Of a stretch of 64,000 bases of DNA, positions 1 to 9,443 are shown piece by piece. Positions within the stretch are counted from its first letter, which is position 1, and each line of letters begins with the position of its first letter. The notes under the pieces are model-generated. The model saw only the letters and a program-made list of their open reading frames with translations, was not told the DNA's origin and ran no database searches. The position numbers and the translations under genes were made by a program. The DNA lies in the NCBI GenBank assembly GCA_965221815.1, contig OZ244915.1:2170001-2234000 (forward strand), read 5' to 3'. This DNA comes from JAPOXR01 sp965221815. Its GTDB lineage: Bacteria > Pseudomonadota > Alphaproteobacteria > Rhodobacterales > Rhodobacteraceae.

Positions 1-2
1 TC

Positions 3-1259
3 CTGACGCTTGAACAGCGAACTGCACCGACTCCCGACCAACCCGAGAAGAGCCCTTTGCCGATTCCGGTTGCTGTTGGACTGATCGGAGACGACGGCAA
101 CGAGATCGGTTCCACCCGAATGCTCTTGCTGACTCATGCGCGTGAGACCTTTGGCTTCACGGACTTGCCGCACAAGCCAAAAATTTCAGTTTTGCGCGGC
201 TTTTCTGCGCCGGTCATTATCACAACTGAGCCATCGGTCAGTGACGCATCATTCGCCCTTCGCTTTGACAGCGATCCGTTCAACCGCTGGGATTCTGGCC
301 AGTTCCTGATGCGCCACAGCCTGAGCCAGATGATTCTGCACGGAAAGGGCCCGGACAGCGAGGTGATTTCTTCCCTGGTTGCCGCGGTGAACGACAATTC
401 ACTTGATCCGGAATTGCGCGCCATATTGCTGAAATTTCCCCCAGAAGACGAACTGCGCCGCCAACTTGCTCAACGCGATCATATTCTCGACCCCGATGAC
501 TTTTATCGTTGTCAGGAAGAATTCACCCGGGAAATCGCCGCCGCAATGTCCGCGTTTCTGCCCAAAATCGTGCAAGAACTCAGCGATCAGAGCCCCTATA
601 CGCCATCGGCCAAAGATGCCGGGCGGCGGAGCCTGCGACTTGGGCTTCTGCGTCTTCTTTGCCAACTCGATGGCGGTGAGGAGGCCGCGCGTCAATATCA
701 CTCTGCAGACAATATGACGGTCAAACTCGCCGCCCTCCGAGCCCTTCTGTCACTGTCAAAAGGTGAGTCCCAACTTCACGACTTTTTTGAACTCTGGTCG
801 CATGACCGGCTGGTCCTCGACAAATGGTTTGCCGTCCAGATTTTGGAATCAAGACCCGTTGATGCGCCGACTTTGACACGTTCACTGACGACGCACCCGA
901 ATTTCGAATGGCAGAATCCAAACCGATTTCGCGCAGTTGTTGGGACATTTGCATTCAGAAATACAGCAGGATTTCACAAGTCGAATGGCGAAGGTTATGC
1001 GCTGTTGGCAGACTGGTTGATCAAGCTGGATGCAGCCAATCCCCAGGTCGCTGCACGCCACTGTACGGCTTTTGAATCATGGAAACAGTATGACTCATCA
1101 CGGCAAATGCTGATGCATCGAGAAATGGAAAGAATTCGCAGTCAGACAGGGTTGTCCGCGGATAGTCTTGAAATGCTTGATCGCCTGCTGGGCGACGCAG
1201 GGTCACAGCAGCAACACGGCAAGGATGAAGATGACAAAATCGGAGCCAGCAGCGAATGA
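3..1259 (+). CDS. pepN: Aminopeptidase N, C-terminal part (5' truncated by window edge)
   Basis: Cytosolic M1-family zinc aminopeptidase that removes N-terminal residues from peptides. Only the C-terminal ~418 residues are present; the reading frame is open to the left edge, starting LTLEQRTAPTP, so the HExxH zinc site lies outside the window. The visible part matches the DUF3458 and helical C-terminal domains of bacterial PepN: a short beta-sandwich (IPVAVGLIGDDGN), the conserved LRGFSAPV segment, then HDSDPFNRW-like FDSDPFNRWDSGQ, followed by a long helical region. A TTG at 57 is not a real start. The stop codon overlaps the gatB start (ATGA), suggesting translational coupling. Confidence 0.9.
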   Translation: MTLEQRTAPTPDQPEKSPLPIPVAVGLIGDDGNEIGSTRMLLLTHARETFGFTDLPHKPKISVLRGFSAPVIITTEPSVSDASFALRFDSDPFNRWDSGQFLMRHSLSQMILHGKGPDSEVISSLVAAVNDNSLDPELRAILLKFPPEDELRRQLAQRDHILDPDDFYRCQEEFTREIAAAMSAFLPKIVQELSDQSPYTPSAKDAGRRSLRLGLLRLLCQLDGGEEAARQYHSADNMTVKLAALRALLSLSKGESQLHDFFELWSHDRLVLDKWFAVQILESRPVDAPTLTRSLTTHPNFEWQNPNRFRAVVGTFAFRNTAGFHKSNGEGYALLADWLIKLDAANPQVAARHCTAFESWKQYDSSRQMLMHREMERIRSQTGLSADSLEMLDRLLGDAGSQQQHGKDEDDKIGASSE

Positions 1260-2743
1260 ATACCGATACTCTTGCCGTGACTGAACCGGCCCCGCGGGTG
1301 ATTCACGGCATCAAGGGCAATTGGGAAATGGTGGTCGGCCTTGAGATCCATGCCCAAGTTGCCTCCCGGTCAAAATTGTTTTCACCGGCTTCGACTGAAT
1401 TCGGCGCTGCACCGAATACAAATGTCCACCTGATCGATGCCGCAATGCCCGGAATGCTGCCCGTCATCAACGCTTTCTGCATTGAGCAGGCCGTACGAAC
1501 AGGACTCGGACTCAATGCGAAGATCAATCTGGACTCAGAATTTGACCGCAAGAACTATTTCTATCCGGATTTGCCTCAAGGCTATCAGATTTCCCAACTC
1601 TACCATCCGATAACCGGGCCCGGAATCATCCATGTGGATATGGGGGGAGACGGCGTTCGACAGGTCCGAATCGACCATATTCACCTCGAACAGGATGCCG
1701 GAAAGTCCCTGCACGATATGGATCCTGAATTGTCTTTTGTTGACCTCAACCGCGCCGGCGTGGCGTTAATGGAAATCGTCACTTTCCCGGATATTCGCAG
1801 CCCGGAAGAGGCGGCTGGCACCATTCTAAAGTTGCGCCAGATCATGCGTTACCTGGGAACCTGTGACGGCAACATGCAGAATGGGAATTTGCGTGCCGAT
1901 GTCAATGTCTCTGTGCGTCCCAGCGAAACTGAGACTTTTGGCACAAGATGCGAAATCAAGAATATGAACTCAACCCGCTTTATCCAGCAGGCGATCACAT
2001 ATGAAGCGAATCGTCAAATCGCGGTGATTGAAGATGGTGGGACGGTGACCCAGGAAACCCGCTTATTTGATCCGAATACGGGCCGCACACGTTCAATGCG
2101 TTCAAAAGAGGAGGCCCATGACTATCGCTACTTCCCCTGCCCCGATCTTCTGCCACTGCGGCTTGAACAGGAATGGGTCGACGGACTCAAAGCCGATCTG
2201 CCGGAACTCCCGGACCGTAAGATTTCACGTTTTGTCAACCAATATGGAATTGGCAAAGACGATGCCACGCGGCTGACTGCCGAACGCAAGAGTGCTGACT
2301 ATTTCGAAACCGTTGCGCAGGGCCGGGATGGCCGGCAAGCGGCCAACTGGATCATCAACGAATTATTTGGGCGGCTCAACAAGGAATCACGTACCATTGA
2401 AGACAGTCCGGTTTCGGCGGAGCAGATCGGAGAAATACTCGACTTGATCAGTGACGGTTCACTCTCCGGGCGTATGGCCAAGAATCTGTTTGACCTGGTC
2501 TGGTCGAAAGGCGGTCGCCCTGCGGAATTGGTAGAAGCGCACGGCATGAAGCAGATGACAGATACGAAGTCCATTGAACATGCCGTTGATCGGGCATTGA
2601 ATGATCACCCTGAACAGGCCAAAAAGGCGCGTTCAAATCCACGGGTTGCCGGGTTTTTTGTGGGTCAGGTGATGAAGGCAACAAATGGCCAGGCCAATCC
2701 CACAATGGTCAGCGAACTGGTTCACCGGAAACTCGGCCACTGA
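1256..2743 (+). CDS. gatB: Aspartyl/glutamyl-tRNA(Asn/Gln) amidotransferase subunit B
   Basis: Subunit B of GatCAB, which converts mischarged Glu-tRNA(Gln) or Asp-tRNA(Asn) to the amidated form; GatB carries the kinase and tRNA-binding parts. The 495 residues match the usual length. Visible landmarks are VVGLEIHAQV near residue 26, FYPDLPQGYQ near 101, the family signature VDLNRAGVALMEIV near 162, and a C-terminal YqeY-like helical tail. The start overlaps the pepN stop by 4 nt. gatA and gatC are not in the window, so the complex is encoded at a split locus or gatCA lies elsewhere. Confidence 0.96.
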   Translation: MNTDTLAVTEPAPRVIHGIKGNWEMVVGLEIHAQVASRSKLFSPASTEFGAAPNTNVHLIDAAMPGMLPVINAFCIEQAVRTGLGLNAKINLDSEFDRKNYFYPDLPQGYQISQLYHPITGPGIIHVDMGGDGVRQVRIDHIHLEQDAGKSLHDMDPELSFVDLNRAGVALMEIVTFPDIRSPEEAAGTILKLRQIMRYLGTCDGNMQNGNLRADVNVSVRPSETETFGTRCEIKNMNSTRFIQQAITYEANRQIAVIEDGGTVTQETRLFDPNTGRTRSMRSKEEAHDYRYFPCPDLLPLRLEQEWVDGLKADLPELPDRKISRFVNQYGIGKDDATRLTAERKSADYFETVAQGRDGRQAANWIINELFGRLNKESRTIEDSPVSAEQIGEILDLISDGSLSGRMAKNLFDLVWSKGGRPAELVEAHGMKQMTDTKSIEHAVDRALNDHPEQAKKARSNPRVAGFFVGQVMKATNGQANPTMVSELVHRKLGH

Positions 2744-2914
2744 GAAACCTCTGGCCTGACGAAACTTGCCGATCAAACAATTGCGGTTTTTGATTCGCGT
2801 CTGTTTTTGACAGGAATATCGATGCCGCAACGAATCGGTTACGGAGTCCGCGCAAGCGGGTGGATGTGCTCGGCAATGACGTCGCAATCAGCGATGTGGC
2901 CAGTGAAAGGACAG

Positions 2915-3178
2915 TCACCGTGTACCGGTCAGTTCCATCTGCAATGCATGAATCTGATTCATAGGCTCTGGCGACAGGGCTTGATAGACCAGTCGGTGGC
3001 ACTGCACCCGCGTCAGACCGTTGAACCTCTCGGAGCACAAGACCAGCCGAAAATGCGATTCACCGCTCCCATCCCAACCGGCATGCCCGCGATGGTACTC
3101 ACTTTCATTCTCAACCTTTAATTCCTGCGGGCGAAATGCATCTTGCAACCTGTCTTCAATTTGTTGCTGTATTGTCAT
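2915..3178 (-). CDS. bolA: BolA family protein
   Basis: Small BolA-like protein of 87 residues, thought from family knowledge to act with monothiol glutaredoxins in Fe-S or redox regulation. The sequence shows the BolA core: I-x-x-R-L near the N-terminus, LKVENES, then a HAG step (HRGHAGW), ESHFRLVLCSERF, and RVQCHRLVY followed by IHALQMEL. The ATG at 3178 is preferred over the GTG one codon upstream. It is convergent with gatB. In many alphaproteobacteria bolA is divergent from a J-domain gene followed by cobST; here that partner lies 6.4 kb away behind mobile DNA. Confidence 0.88.
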   Translation of the reverse strand: MTIQQQIEDRLQDAFRPQELKVENESEYHRGHAGWDGSGESHFRLVLCSERFNGLTRVQCHRLVYQALSPEPMNQIHALQMELTGTR

Positions 3179-3579
3179 CACTCAATCTTCCACCTCCACG
3201 CCAGAGCCCTATTCTTGTTTCTCTTGACACATTTATCTTGGGGTGAGTAGGGTTGTTGTGATGAGGCGACACAAGTCGCAGAGCAAAATTTGAGCCCAGG
3301 CGTATCAGTTGCCATTTGCGGGGGATGACAGGGGCATGAGATTATCCTTGCAGGCCGGGGGGGGGGGCAGGCCTATCGTCTCCCTGCGCGGCGCGGCGGT
3401 TGCGCAGCGTGGTGAGACAGGGCCAAGTGTCGGTATTGAGGGACAATCATGAGTGACATGGACGACGACCTGGCAAGGTCAGACAATGATCGGCGGCGCG
3501 ATCACGTGAGATCTGTCGGACGTCAGACGCGCTTGCCCTCCGCCCCCTGATCGTGCTATCACCACCCCCTCATGATGAT
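3179..3579. other. Spacer upstream of bolA and start of the accessory island
   Basis: About 400 bases with no convincing gene. The part next to bolA (to about 3250) should hold the bolA promoter; CTTGACACATTTATCTT at 3222-3238 on the plus strand looks promoter-like. An 11-G run sits at 3357-3367. The right part leads into the hairpin that precedes the secreted-protein gene. The boundary between host DNA and imported DNA probably lies here but no target duplication could be matched. Confidence 0.4.
3357..3367. repeat. Homopolymer run of 11 G
   Basis: Eleven consecutive G in a non-coding stretch. One of three long G/C homopolymers in the window (others at 3651-3659 and 39539-39555). Such runs are slippage-prone in vivo and also prone to assembly error. 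Confidence 0.85.
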
Positions 3580-3610
3580 CCACCCGGTGGCTGTTGTGGC
3601 CACCGGGTGG
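3580..3610 (+). promoter_or_regulatory. 12-bp perfect hairpin in the leader of the secreted-protein gene
   Basis: Arms CCACCCGGTGGC (3580-3591) and GCCACCGGGTGG (3599-3610) are perfectly complementary around a 7-nt loop. The hairpin ends 11 bases before the Shine-Dalgarno-like GGAGAG at 3622 and 23 bases before the ATG at 3633. No T-run follows, so it is not a standard terminator. It could be an mRNA-stability element, an attenuator, or an operator. Confidence 0.6.
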
Positions 3611-3632
3611 CCACACACACCGGAGAGACACC

Positions 3633-4252
3633 ATGACCCGCTTGATCCTGCCCCCCCCCTTGACCGCCTGACGGCCGGTCTCACCCCCGCCCTGGTCGCC
3701 CTCACGCTGGCCCTCGCCCTGCCGGCCGGCCCTGCCCATGCGCAGACGATTGGACAAGAGGCCTGCCCGGACAGCGTGACGCAGGCAGGTATTTTTCTCA
3801 GAGTGACTGATGTCGAAGCCGACAGGGCCACGCTTAGGGGTGGCAGTGTGCTCAATTACATTAATATCCAAGATTTATCAGAGGTCACGGTGGATCGGCT
3901 GTCAGGTTGGTATTCCGCCACTCTGTATTTCGGCGTGAGAGGTTACGGATACCCCGAGGGCGCCCAGGACGCCCGGAAGGTCCCGTTCACCGACGGCGAT
4001 CTCGTCCATGGGGCCTGGCTTCACGTGGGGAGAGTCGAGGGCCAATTCATACTCCCCACAGCCATAACATTTCTGAGCCTGGAACCATCAACCACATATG
4101 TGGCGCAGCTTGTTGTCGGTGAGTTGCGGAACTCTCAAGGCAAGGTTGTGACGAATCAATTCATGCGCGGTACCGCCAACCCGGTCAACGGGAACAAGCC
4201 CAAGCCTGTGCTGTCCTCAGTCTGCTTCGAGACGGCCGCCAGTTCCAGTTAG
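3633..4252 (+). pseudogene. Secreted protein with fibronectin-III-like region, out of frame at a poly-C run
   Basis: The best start is ATG 3633, eight bases after GGAGAG. It reads MTRLILPPPL and then hits a stop at 3669 because the C run at 3651-3659 has nine bases. Ten bases would continue into the long downstream frame, giving a good signal peptide (LVALTLALALPAGPAHAQ, cleaved after AHA). The mature part has about 165 residues with a pattern like one FN3 domain (ADRATLRGG, then ITFLSLEPSTTYVAQLVV) and two or three Cys (near VCFE and EACPD). The long frame can only start upstream at 3572 without an SD, inside the hairpin. Either a phase-OFF state, a true pseudogene, or a sequencing error. 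No named family recognised. Confidence 0.55.
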
Positions 4253-4475
4253 TGGCCGGGATCGGGAGGGACCGGCGGGCCCCTTCGCGTTCTGACTGCG
4301 CCAGCGGGCCCCGGTCAGGTCACTGATTGCCGCCGAGAAATTCACCGCACAGCCCTTGCCGCCCAAGAACAGGAAGTAGGCCGAGCCTGTGCTGGTGACC
4401 CGGGAGTTTCTTTGCGGTGATAAGACATGCACCACCAGCTCGCCGGGGCCCGCGTTGGGATTGTTGGGATTGCGG
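4217..4475 (-). pseudogene. Possible 3' remnant of a minus-strand gene cut by the IS5 copy
   Basis: In one minus frame there is a protein-like stretch (SNRNPNNPNAGPGELVV, later STGSAYFLFLGGKG) ending at a stop at 4217, overlapping the end of the secreted-protein gene. Upstream it runs into the truncated IS5 element, which would have removed its start. Residue composition looks more natural than the other frames, but nothing is recognised and it may be chance. Confidence 0.22.
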
Positions 4476-4479
4476 TTGC

Positions 4480-5228
4480 TCCAGATGTGGGCGCGGGTGG
4501 CCCCGCTGTGTCCGGGCAAGGTGACCGACCCGGGGTGCACGGCGGTGGACAATCGTCTTTTTCTGGAAGGAGTTCTCTGGCGGTTCCGGACAGGAACCCC
4601 CTGGCGTGACCTCCCGCCGCATTTTGGGCGGTGGACCCGTGTCTTCAAACGGTTCCGGCGTTGGACCCAAGCAAGTCTTTTTGAACGTCTTGTCCATGCG
4701 TGATCCGGTGATCTGGATCTGTCGATGGTGTCTGTGGATGGCACGATCATGCCAGCGCACCGATGGGCCTCCGGGGCCAAAAAGGGGGATCAGAATCGGA
4801 AGGAATCGGTCGCTCGAAAGGGGGATTGACCCGCAAGGTCGTGGCTCTCACCGATGCTGTCGGACATCTGATCCGGTTTGTGGTTCTTCCCGGTCAGACT
4901 CACGATCTCAAGGCTGTGCGTGAACTCCTGGACGACCTCACCTGTGAGACATTGATAGGCGACAAGGCCTGTGACGCGGATGGGGTGCTGGACACATTGG
5001 CGGAATGTGGAGCCACGGCGGTGATCCCGCCGCGGTCAAACCGAAGCACGCCCCGCGATTTTGACCGCGATGCTGACAAGGAGCGACACCGAATCGAGAC
5101 TGTCTTCGCGAAAATCAAGGAGGCCCAAAGTCTCGCCACGCGATACGACAAGACCCGCGCAAGCTTCGCAGCCGGGATTTATCTGATGGCGGGCGTGGTG
5201 GCGGCACGATAATTGTCAACGGGCCTTG
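4480..5228 (+). mobile_element. IS5-family (IS427-like) element, copy 1, left end lost
   Basis: Nearly identical over about 740 bases to the complete copy at 41077-41957, same orientation. It starts abruptly at AGATGTGGGCGCGGG; the left inverted repeat and the first ~20 transposase codons are missing. The right repeat, AATTGTCAACGGGCCTT, is present at 5212-5228 and abuts the IS1634-like element. A short segment near 4685-4705 differs from copy 2 and puts an in-frame stop in orfA; orfB (from about 4763 in the -1 frame to 5212) is open but has changed residues at conserved positions (KEAQS for KEFRG). Not expected to be functional. Confidence 0.88.
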
Positions 5229-7336
5229 GCCCATCTTTAACATTTTTTCGTTCGAAACGGTGATTTTTCGGTGATTTCTGGATTGCCGGCTCAACACCGG
5301 TTGAGAACTTTCCGGTGATTTCCGATTGTCGTGTCATTTTATTTCCCTGGCCCCTTGCGGCCCCCTGACAAATCTTGAGAGTGGTGGTCATGTTCATTCG
5401 TGCCACAAAGACCGGCACCGCGCCGGACGGATCCCCGCGGATCACGCACCGCCTGGTGCCGAGTCGCCGGGCGGGCGACACGGTGCGCCAGGAGACGTTG
5501 CTCAATCTGGGGCGCAACTTTGCGGTGCCGCGGGAGATGTGGCCATCCGTCTGTCGGCGGATTGATGAGTTGTTGCCGGGGGCGGGCTTTGATTTGGGTC
5601 CGGTGGCGGATGCCGCAGTGGAGAGCGAAGCGCGGCGGATCGCCACCCAGCTGCTGCGCAAACAGGGGGGCTCACCGGCGGCCGATCAGGAGGTCTGGGT
5701 GGAGGTGGATCTCGCATCGGCAGTGGACAGTGACAGTGTCTCGGTGGGTGTCGAACATGCCGCATTGGCGGCCCTTGAGCCGCTGGATCTGCCGGCTCTG
5801 TTGCGGCAGCTCTGCTGTGCCCTGGGGACCCTTGTCGGGCGGATGGGAAACCGGGTTCGGAGCGGATGACCAACCGTGGCCCGGCCGCTCCCGCGCGGTG
5901 GGCGAGCTTCTGGATTTCGATTTCAACACGGTCCGTGACAGGGCTCTTGATCCCGCCTCGGATCAGCGTCATGCTCACCGCACGACGATCGAGGCGCATC
6001 TCTTCGGTCGGGCAGACACGCTGTTTGATATTCAACAGACCCCAACGTTCTTCGATCTCACCAACACCTATTTTGAAGGGGACGCCCGGTGGCCACCCCA
6101 GGCCCAGCGCGGCCACGACCCGAAGATCGTGCCGGGGAGAATCGCCGCGATGCCTCATTGCTGACCCGGGGACGTGTTCGTGATGGCAGCGGTTTCATTC
6201 GCCGCTCGGACGTCTTCGCCGGCAACGTCTCCGCGGAGAGCACGTTGGCCGAGAGGCTGGAGGCGCTCGGTACCCCGGCGGGGGGTCTTGTCATCAGGGA
6301 CCGGGGCGTCGCCACCGCCGCCCATCTCGCCTGGCTACGGGCCCACGGGACTCGTGATCTGGTGGTGACCCGTGAGGACACCCGTGTCTTTGACAATCGG
6401 GCGGCGAATCTCCACGTCCTGACCACGGCCTCCCGGGGCGAGGTGCAGGTTGAGACCACGGAGATCCAGAGTGAAGACGAGACAGGGACCCTGATCCCTG
6501 AACGCCGGGTGCACGGCACTTCCGCCGCGCGCGCCGCCAAGGAACAGGGGATCATCGATCGTTTCCGCCCACGCTGTGAGGACGGTCTGACCCCATGGCA
6601 CGCCAATCTGTCCCCACCGGGTCGACGCCAACGCCGCGATTGTGGGCGCCGCGCCGTGGGACGTCTGCAAAAGGAGAATGCCCGCGTGGCGCGCCATGAG
6701 ACGGTCACCGTCACCCCCGATGACACCGGTCAGACGGCCGCTTCCGTCACAGGGGTGCAGAACACCGAACCCGGCTCCCTGATGGACACCCCCGGTGTTG
6801 ATCGTCTGCGCACCCATATCCTGGACGGGGATGCCGCGCCATTGTGGCGAGCATATGCCGGCCTGACAGAGGTCGAATCGGTCTTCCGGGCGCTGAAATC
6901 AGAACGGGGATTGCGCCCCATCTTTCACCACAGGTGTGCCGGGCGGATGGCCATCTGCTGATCTCCGTCCTGGCCTATCAGGCCGTTCATGTCCTCCGGA
7001 CACAGATGAAAGAGGCCGGGGGCCATGACAGCGGGTCCACCCTCCGCGATGTCCTCGGCGATCTCAGACGCACCCCCCACGACCTTCAGGCGAAAAGACG
7101 GCCAGATCGCCCCTGTCCGCAAGACGGCCACGCCCGATGATCTGCAAGCCGAAATCTACCAAGCCATACACACATCGCCCCACCGCCGCGCAACGTTCGC
7201 ATCACTGGGGTCTGAAGACCCAACACCCTCCCGCATCGTGCCGCGGCCGTCCCGCCGCCAAGCCCACTCGTCGTGCCACGACAAAAATTCGGCCCTTTAT
7301 GGATTGACGCAAATACACACAACGTTAAAGATGGGC
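5229..7336 (+). mobile_element. IS1634-like element, copy 1, decayed
   Basis: Bounded by inverted repeats CCCATCTTTAAC at the left (5230 on) and GTTAAAGATGGG at the right (ending about 7335), about 2.1 kb. It sits directly against the right end of the IS5 copy and truncates an ISKra4-like element on its right side. The same ends recur, inverted, at 44962-46384. The encoded transposase is broken (separate entry). Confidence 0.82.
5390..7140 (+). pseudogene. IS1634-family transposase, multiply frameshifted
   Basis: Starts MFIRATKTGTAPDGSPRITHRLV at ATG 5390, the typical N-terminus of IS1634-type (IS4-superfamily) DDE transposases. The frame moves at about 5866, about 6090 and about 6930. Recognisable blocks in order are RRAGDTVRQETLLNLGRNF, then TPTFFDLTNTYFEGD, GLVIRDRGVAT, LVVTREDTRVF, and TEVESVFRALKSERGLRPIFHH followed in another frame by ADGHLLISVLAYQAVHVLR. 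All major domains survive, so decay is recent in kind, but at least three shifts preclude a functional product. Confidence 0.82.
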
Positions 7337-7429
7337 TAGCGCGGCGCTGAAGGACCGGGGCAGCGAGTCGTTCACCTGCCGCATCGACAGCGCGGGCTCC
7401 ACGACGCGGACGAACTGGTCGTCGTCTCC
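7337..7429 (+). mobile_element. ISKra4-like element B, left fragment
   Basis: Ninety-odd bases whose plus-strand reading ends DELVVVS and continues, across the inserted element A, as DGAEWIRSTCEEIF at 8921 on. The two pieces therefore belong to one transposase gene. Its 5' half is absent, cut off by the IS1634-like element ending at 7336. The last nine bases, GTCGTCTCC (7421-7429), are repeated at 8915-8923 as the target duplication of element A. Confidence 0.75.
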
Positions 7430-8914
7430 GGGTGTAGCCAAGTTTTTTGGTCATGCCGCGAGAGCCTGATTCGCCTTCCAGTCGAGGAGGTCGGGCAGCC
7501 TGAGGTTCAGGACGCAGCCCTTCAGCGCCAGCATGGCGTTGGCGCCCCTCCTTGACCAGCGGGTGCGGGGGCGCTTGAGCCGCAGCCCGAACGTGCGGCA
7601 TCCGCTTTCCACGACCCCGCTTCCGACCTGGATGCCCCGCGCCCGGAACTCGTCGGAGCGCATTCGCTCCATGTTCCTGCGAAAATACCGGCAGCACGCG
7701 GTGACCTCACCGTACCGGGCGCTGAACGGCTCAAGCTCCCGGACGACCTTGCCTGCCCGGCCGGCCTCGATGTCGGCCCTGACCTCCGCGAACCGCCGCT
7801 CCCGCTCCGCCCCGGCCGGCAGGATCGCCCCCACGGCGGCGGCGGCGTACTCGAGGCAGTGGAAGAGGTCGAGCACGAAGGTGACCTTCCGGCTGCCGAA
7901 CAGCTCCTCGCAGGTGCCGCGTATCCACTCCGCCCCGTCGGAGACGACCACGAGCTCCCCGGCGTCGTGCAGGCCCCGCCGCCGGGCCTCGCGGTCCAGG
8001 CGCGCGGCGAAGGCCGAGGGCTCCCGGTCTCCGGGTCACGTCCCCCGGCGGTGTCGATGACCGCCAGCTTGGCTTCCCTGGTCCTCGATGTGCCGTCAGC
8101 CTGCCTGCCCGCGACGCCCTCCGTCTCCTCTTTCCGCATCGGGAGGCCGGTCCCGTCGATGGAGAGAGACATGCGCGATTCCAGCGGCTTGCCGTCCAGC
8201 ACCTCCTCCCGCTCGAAGCGCCGCGCCGCCTCGCCCAGCGCCAGCGACCAGCGGGAAGCATCCCCCGCCGCAGGATCCGCAGCGGAAATACGACCGCTCC
8301 ACCTCGACCCGGCCGAGCCGGGTCAGGAAGGACTTCGACGCCCTCAGGTGCCGGGCCATCGGCCTGCCGCAGCCCCCGCACTCCGGCGCCGGCAGCGTCC
8401 CGTCGAGCCGCTCCAGCAGCAGCTTGAGCGCCGCCGCGCCGCCGCCGAGGGAACTGTCCCGGAGCGCCCGCTCCACCCCGTCCAGATCGGGGGCGCCCGA
8501 CGCCAGGTCCGCCGCCAGCCGAGGGAGCCGGGGGCCGAACTCGGCCGACACCGCGGCCAGCAGCGCCGGAAGCGGACCGCCGTCCGGGCGGAGGCCCGCC
8601 AGCGGCAGTTCGTCCCGCCCTATGTCGCGGCTGCGCACCGCGCCGCCCTCGATCCAGTACCGAGTGAACCCGCCGTCATGCGCGCGCACCAGCGGCGGAT
8701 GCACCGCCGCCTCGCCCTCCGTCAGTCCCTCAAGATACGCAACCGCGTCCGGATGCCGGTGTTCGTGAGTCCCGTCGTTCCGCGTCATCTCCCGCGCTCC
8801 CTGCCCAATGCCCCTTAAAGCACGCCGCCAGCCGATTCTCCCGACACTTCCCCGACACGCACGCAAAGACAATGGACCCCAAAAACGCCAGAGTCAAAAA
8901 ACTTGGGCTACACC
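7430..8914 (-). mobile_element. ISKra4-like element A, inserted into a relative, with 9-bp target duplication
   Basis: A 1485-bp element. Terminal inverted repeats are GGGTGTAGCCAAGTTTTTTG at 7430 and its near-perfect complement ending at 8914 (one base longer). Flanked on both sides by GTCGTCTCC. Base composition is strikingly G+C-rich with GCC, GGC and CGG codons dominating, unlike the host genes, which suggests a high-G+C donor. The transposase inside it (minus strand) is defective. Confidence 0.85.
7451..8786 (-). pseudogene. ISKra4-family transposase with internal deletion and frameshift
   Basis: The N-terminal part runs from about 8786 (MTRNDGTHEHRHPDAVAYLEG), through a Zn-finger-like CGGCGRPMARH and CGSCGGGCFPL. 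The C-terminal part in another frame (ending at 7451) holds MVVSDGAEWIRGTCEELFG, VTFVLDLFHCLEYAAAA, ERMRSDEFRARGIQVGSG, ESGCRTFGLRLKRP and RGANAMLALKGC. Compared with the intact 507-residue relative at 10488-12011, roughly 80 residues between the zinc finger and ADGT-like DGTGLPMRKE are missing and the frame changes around 8050-8250. Non-functional. Confidence 0.8.
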
Positions 8915-9443
8915 CGTCGTCTCCGATGGGGCGGAGTGGATACGGAGCACGTGCGAGGAGATCTTCGGCGGCCGGAAGGTGACCTTCGTCCTGGACATGT
9001 TCCAGTGCCTGGAGTACGCCGCCGCCGCCGTGAGGACGATCCACCCGGACGGGGCGGAGCGCGACCGGCGGTACGCGGAGATCAGGGCCAACATCATGGA
9101 AGGCTGGGCCGCGAAGGTGGTGCGGGAGGGTGCGGGAGCTGGAGCCGTTCAGCGCCCGGTACGGTGAGGTCGCCGCGTGCTGCCGGTATTTTCACGGGAA
9201 CATGGAGCGGATGCGCTACGACGAATACCGGGCGCGCGGCATCCAGGTCGGAAGCGGCGGCGTCGAAAGCGGATGCCGCACGTTCGGTCTGCGGCTCAAG
9301 CACCCCGGCACCCGTTGGTCAAAGAGGGGCGCCAACGCCATGCTGGCCCTCAAAGGCTGCGTCATGAACCTCCGGCTGCCCGACCTGCACAACTGGAAAG
9401 CGAATCAGGCCGTCCCCGCCTAACCAAAAAATCTGGAGTGCAC
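8915..9443 (+). mobile_element. ISKra4-like element B, right fragment (transposase 3' half)
   Basis: Continues the gene begun at 7337-7429. Plus-strand blocks are SDGAEWIRSTCEEIFGG, VTFVLDMFQCLEYAAAAV, ERMRYDEYRARGIQVGSG, ESGCRTFGLRLKHPGTRW and NAMLALKGCVMN, ending with a stop near 9423. A small duplication near 9120-9130 (GGTGCGGGAGG-like) shifts the frame once. The right terminal repeat follows as AACCAAAAAATCTGGAG with TGCACCCC at about 9443, diverged from that of element A. A and B are close relatives in opposite orientation. Confidence 0.78.

Noticed and set aside
2709..3038. Minus-strand ORF of about 109 codons overlapping gatB and bolA
   Set aside because: It lies across two well-identified genes in other frames and has a low-complexity, Ser/Arg-rich translation.
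7859..8818. Long plus-strand ORF of 319 codons opposite ISKra4 element A
   Set aside because: It is a shadow frame in very G+C-rich DNA; the opposite strand carries recognisable transposase motifs.
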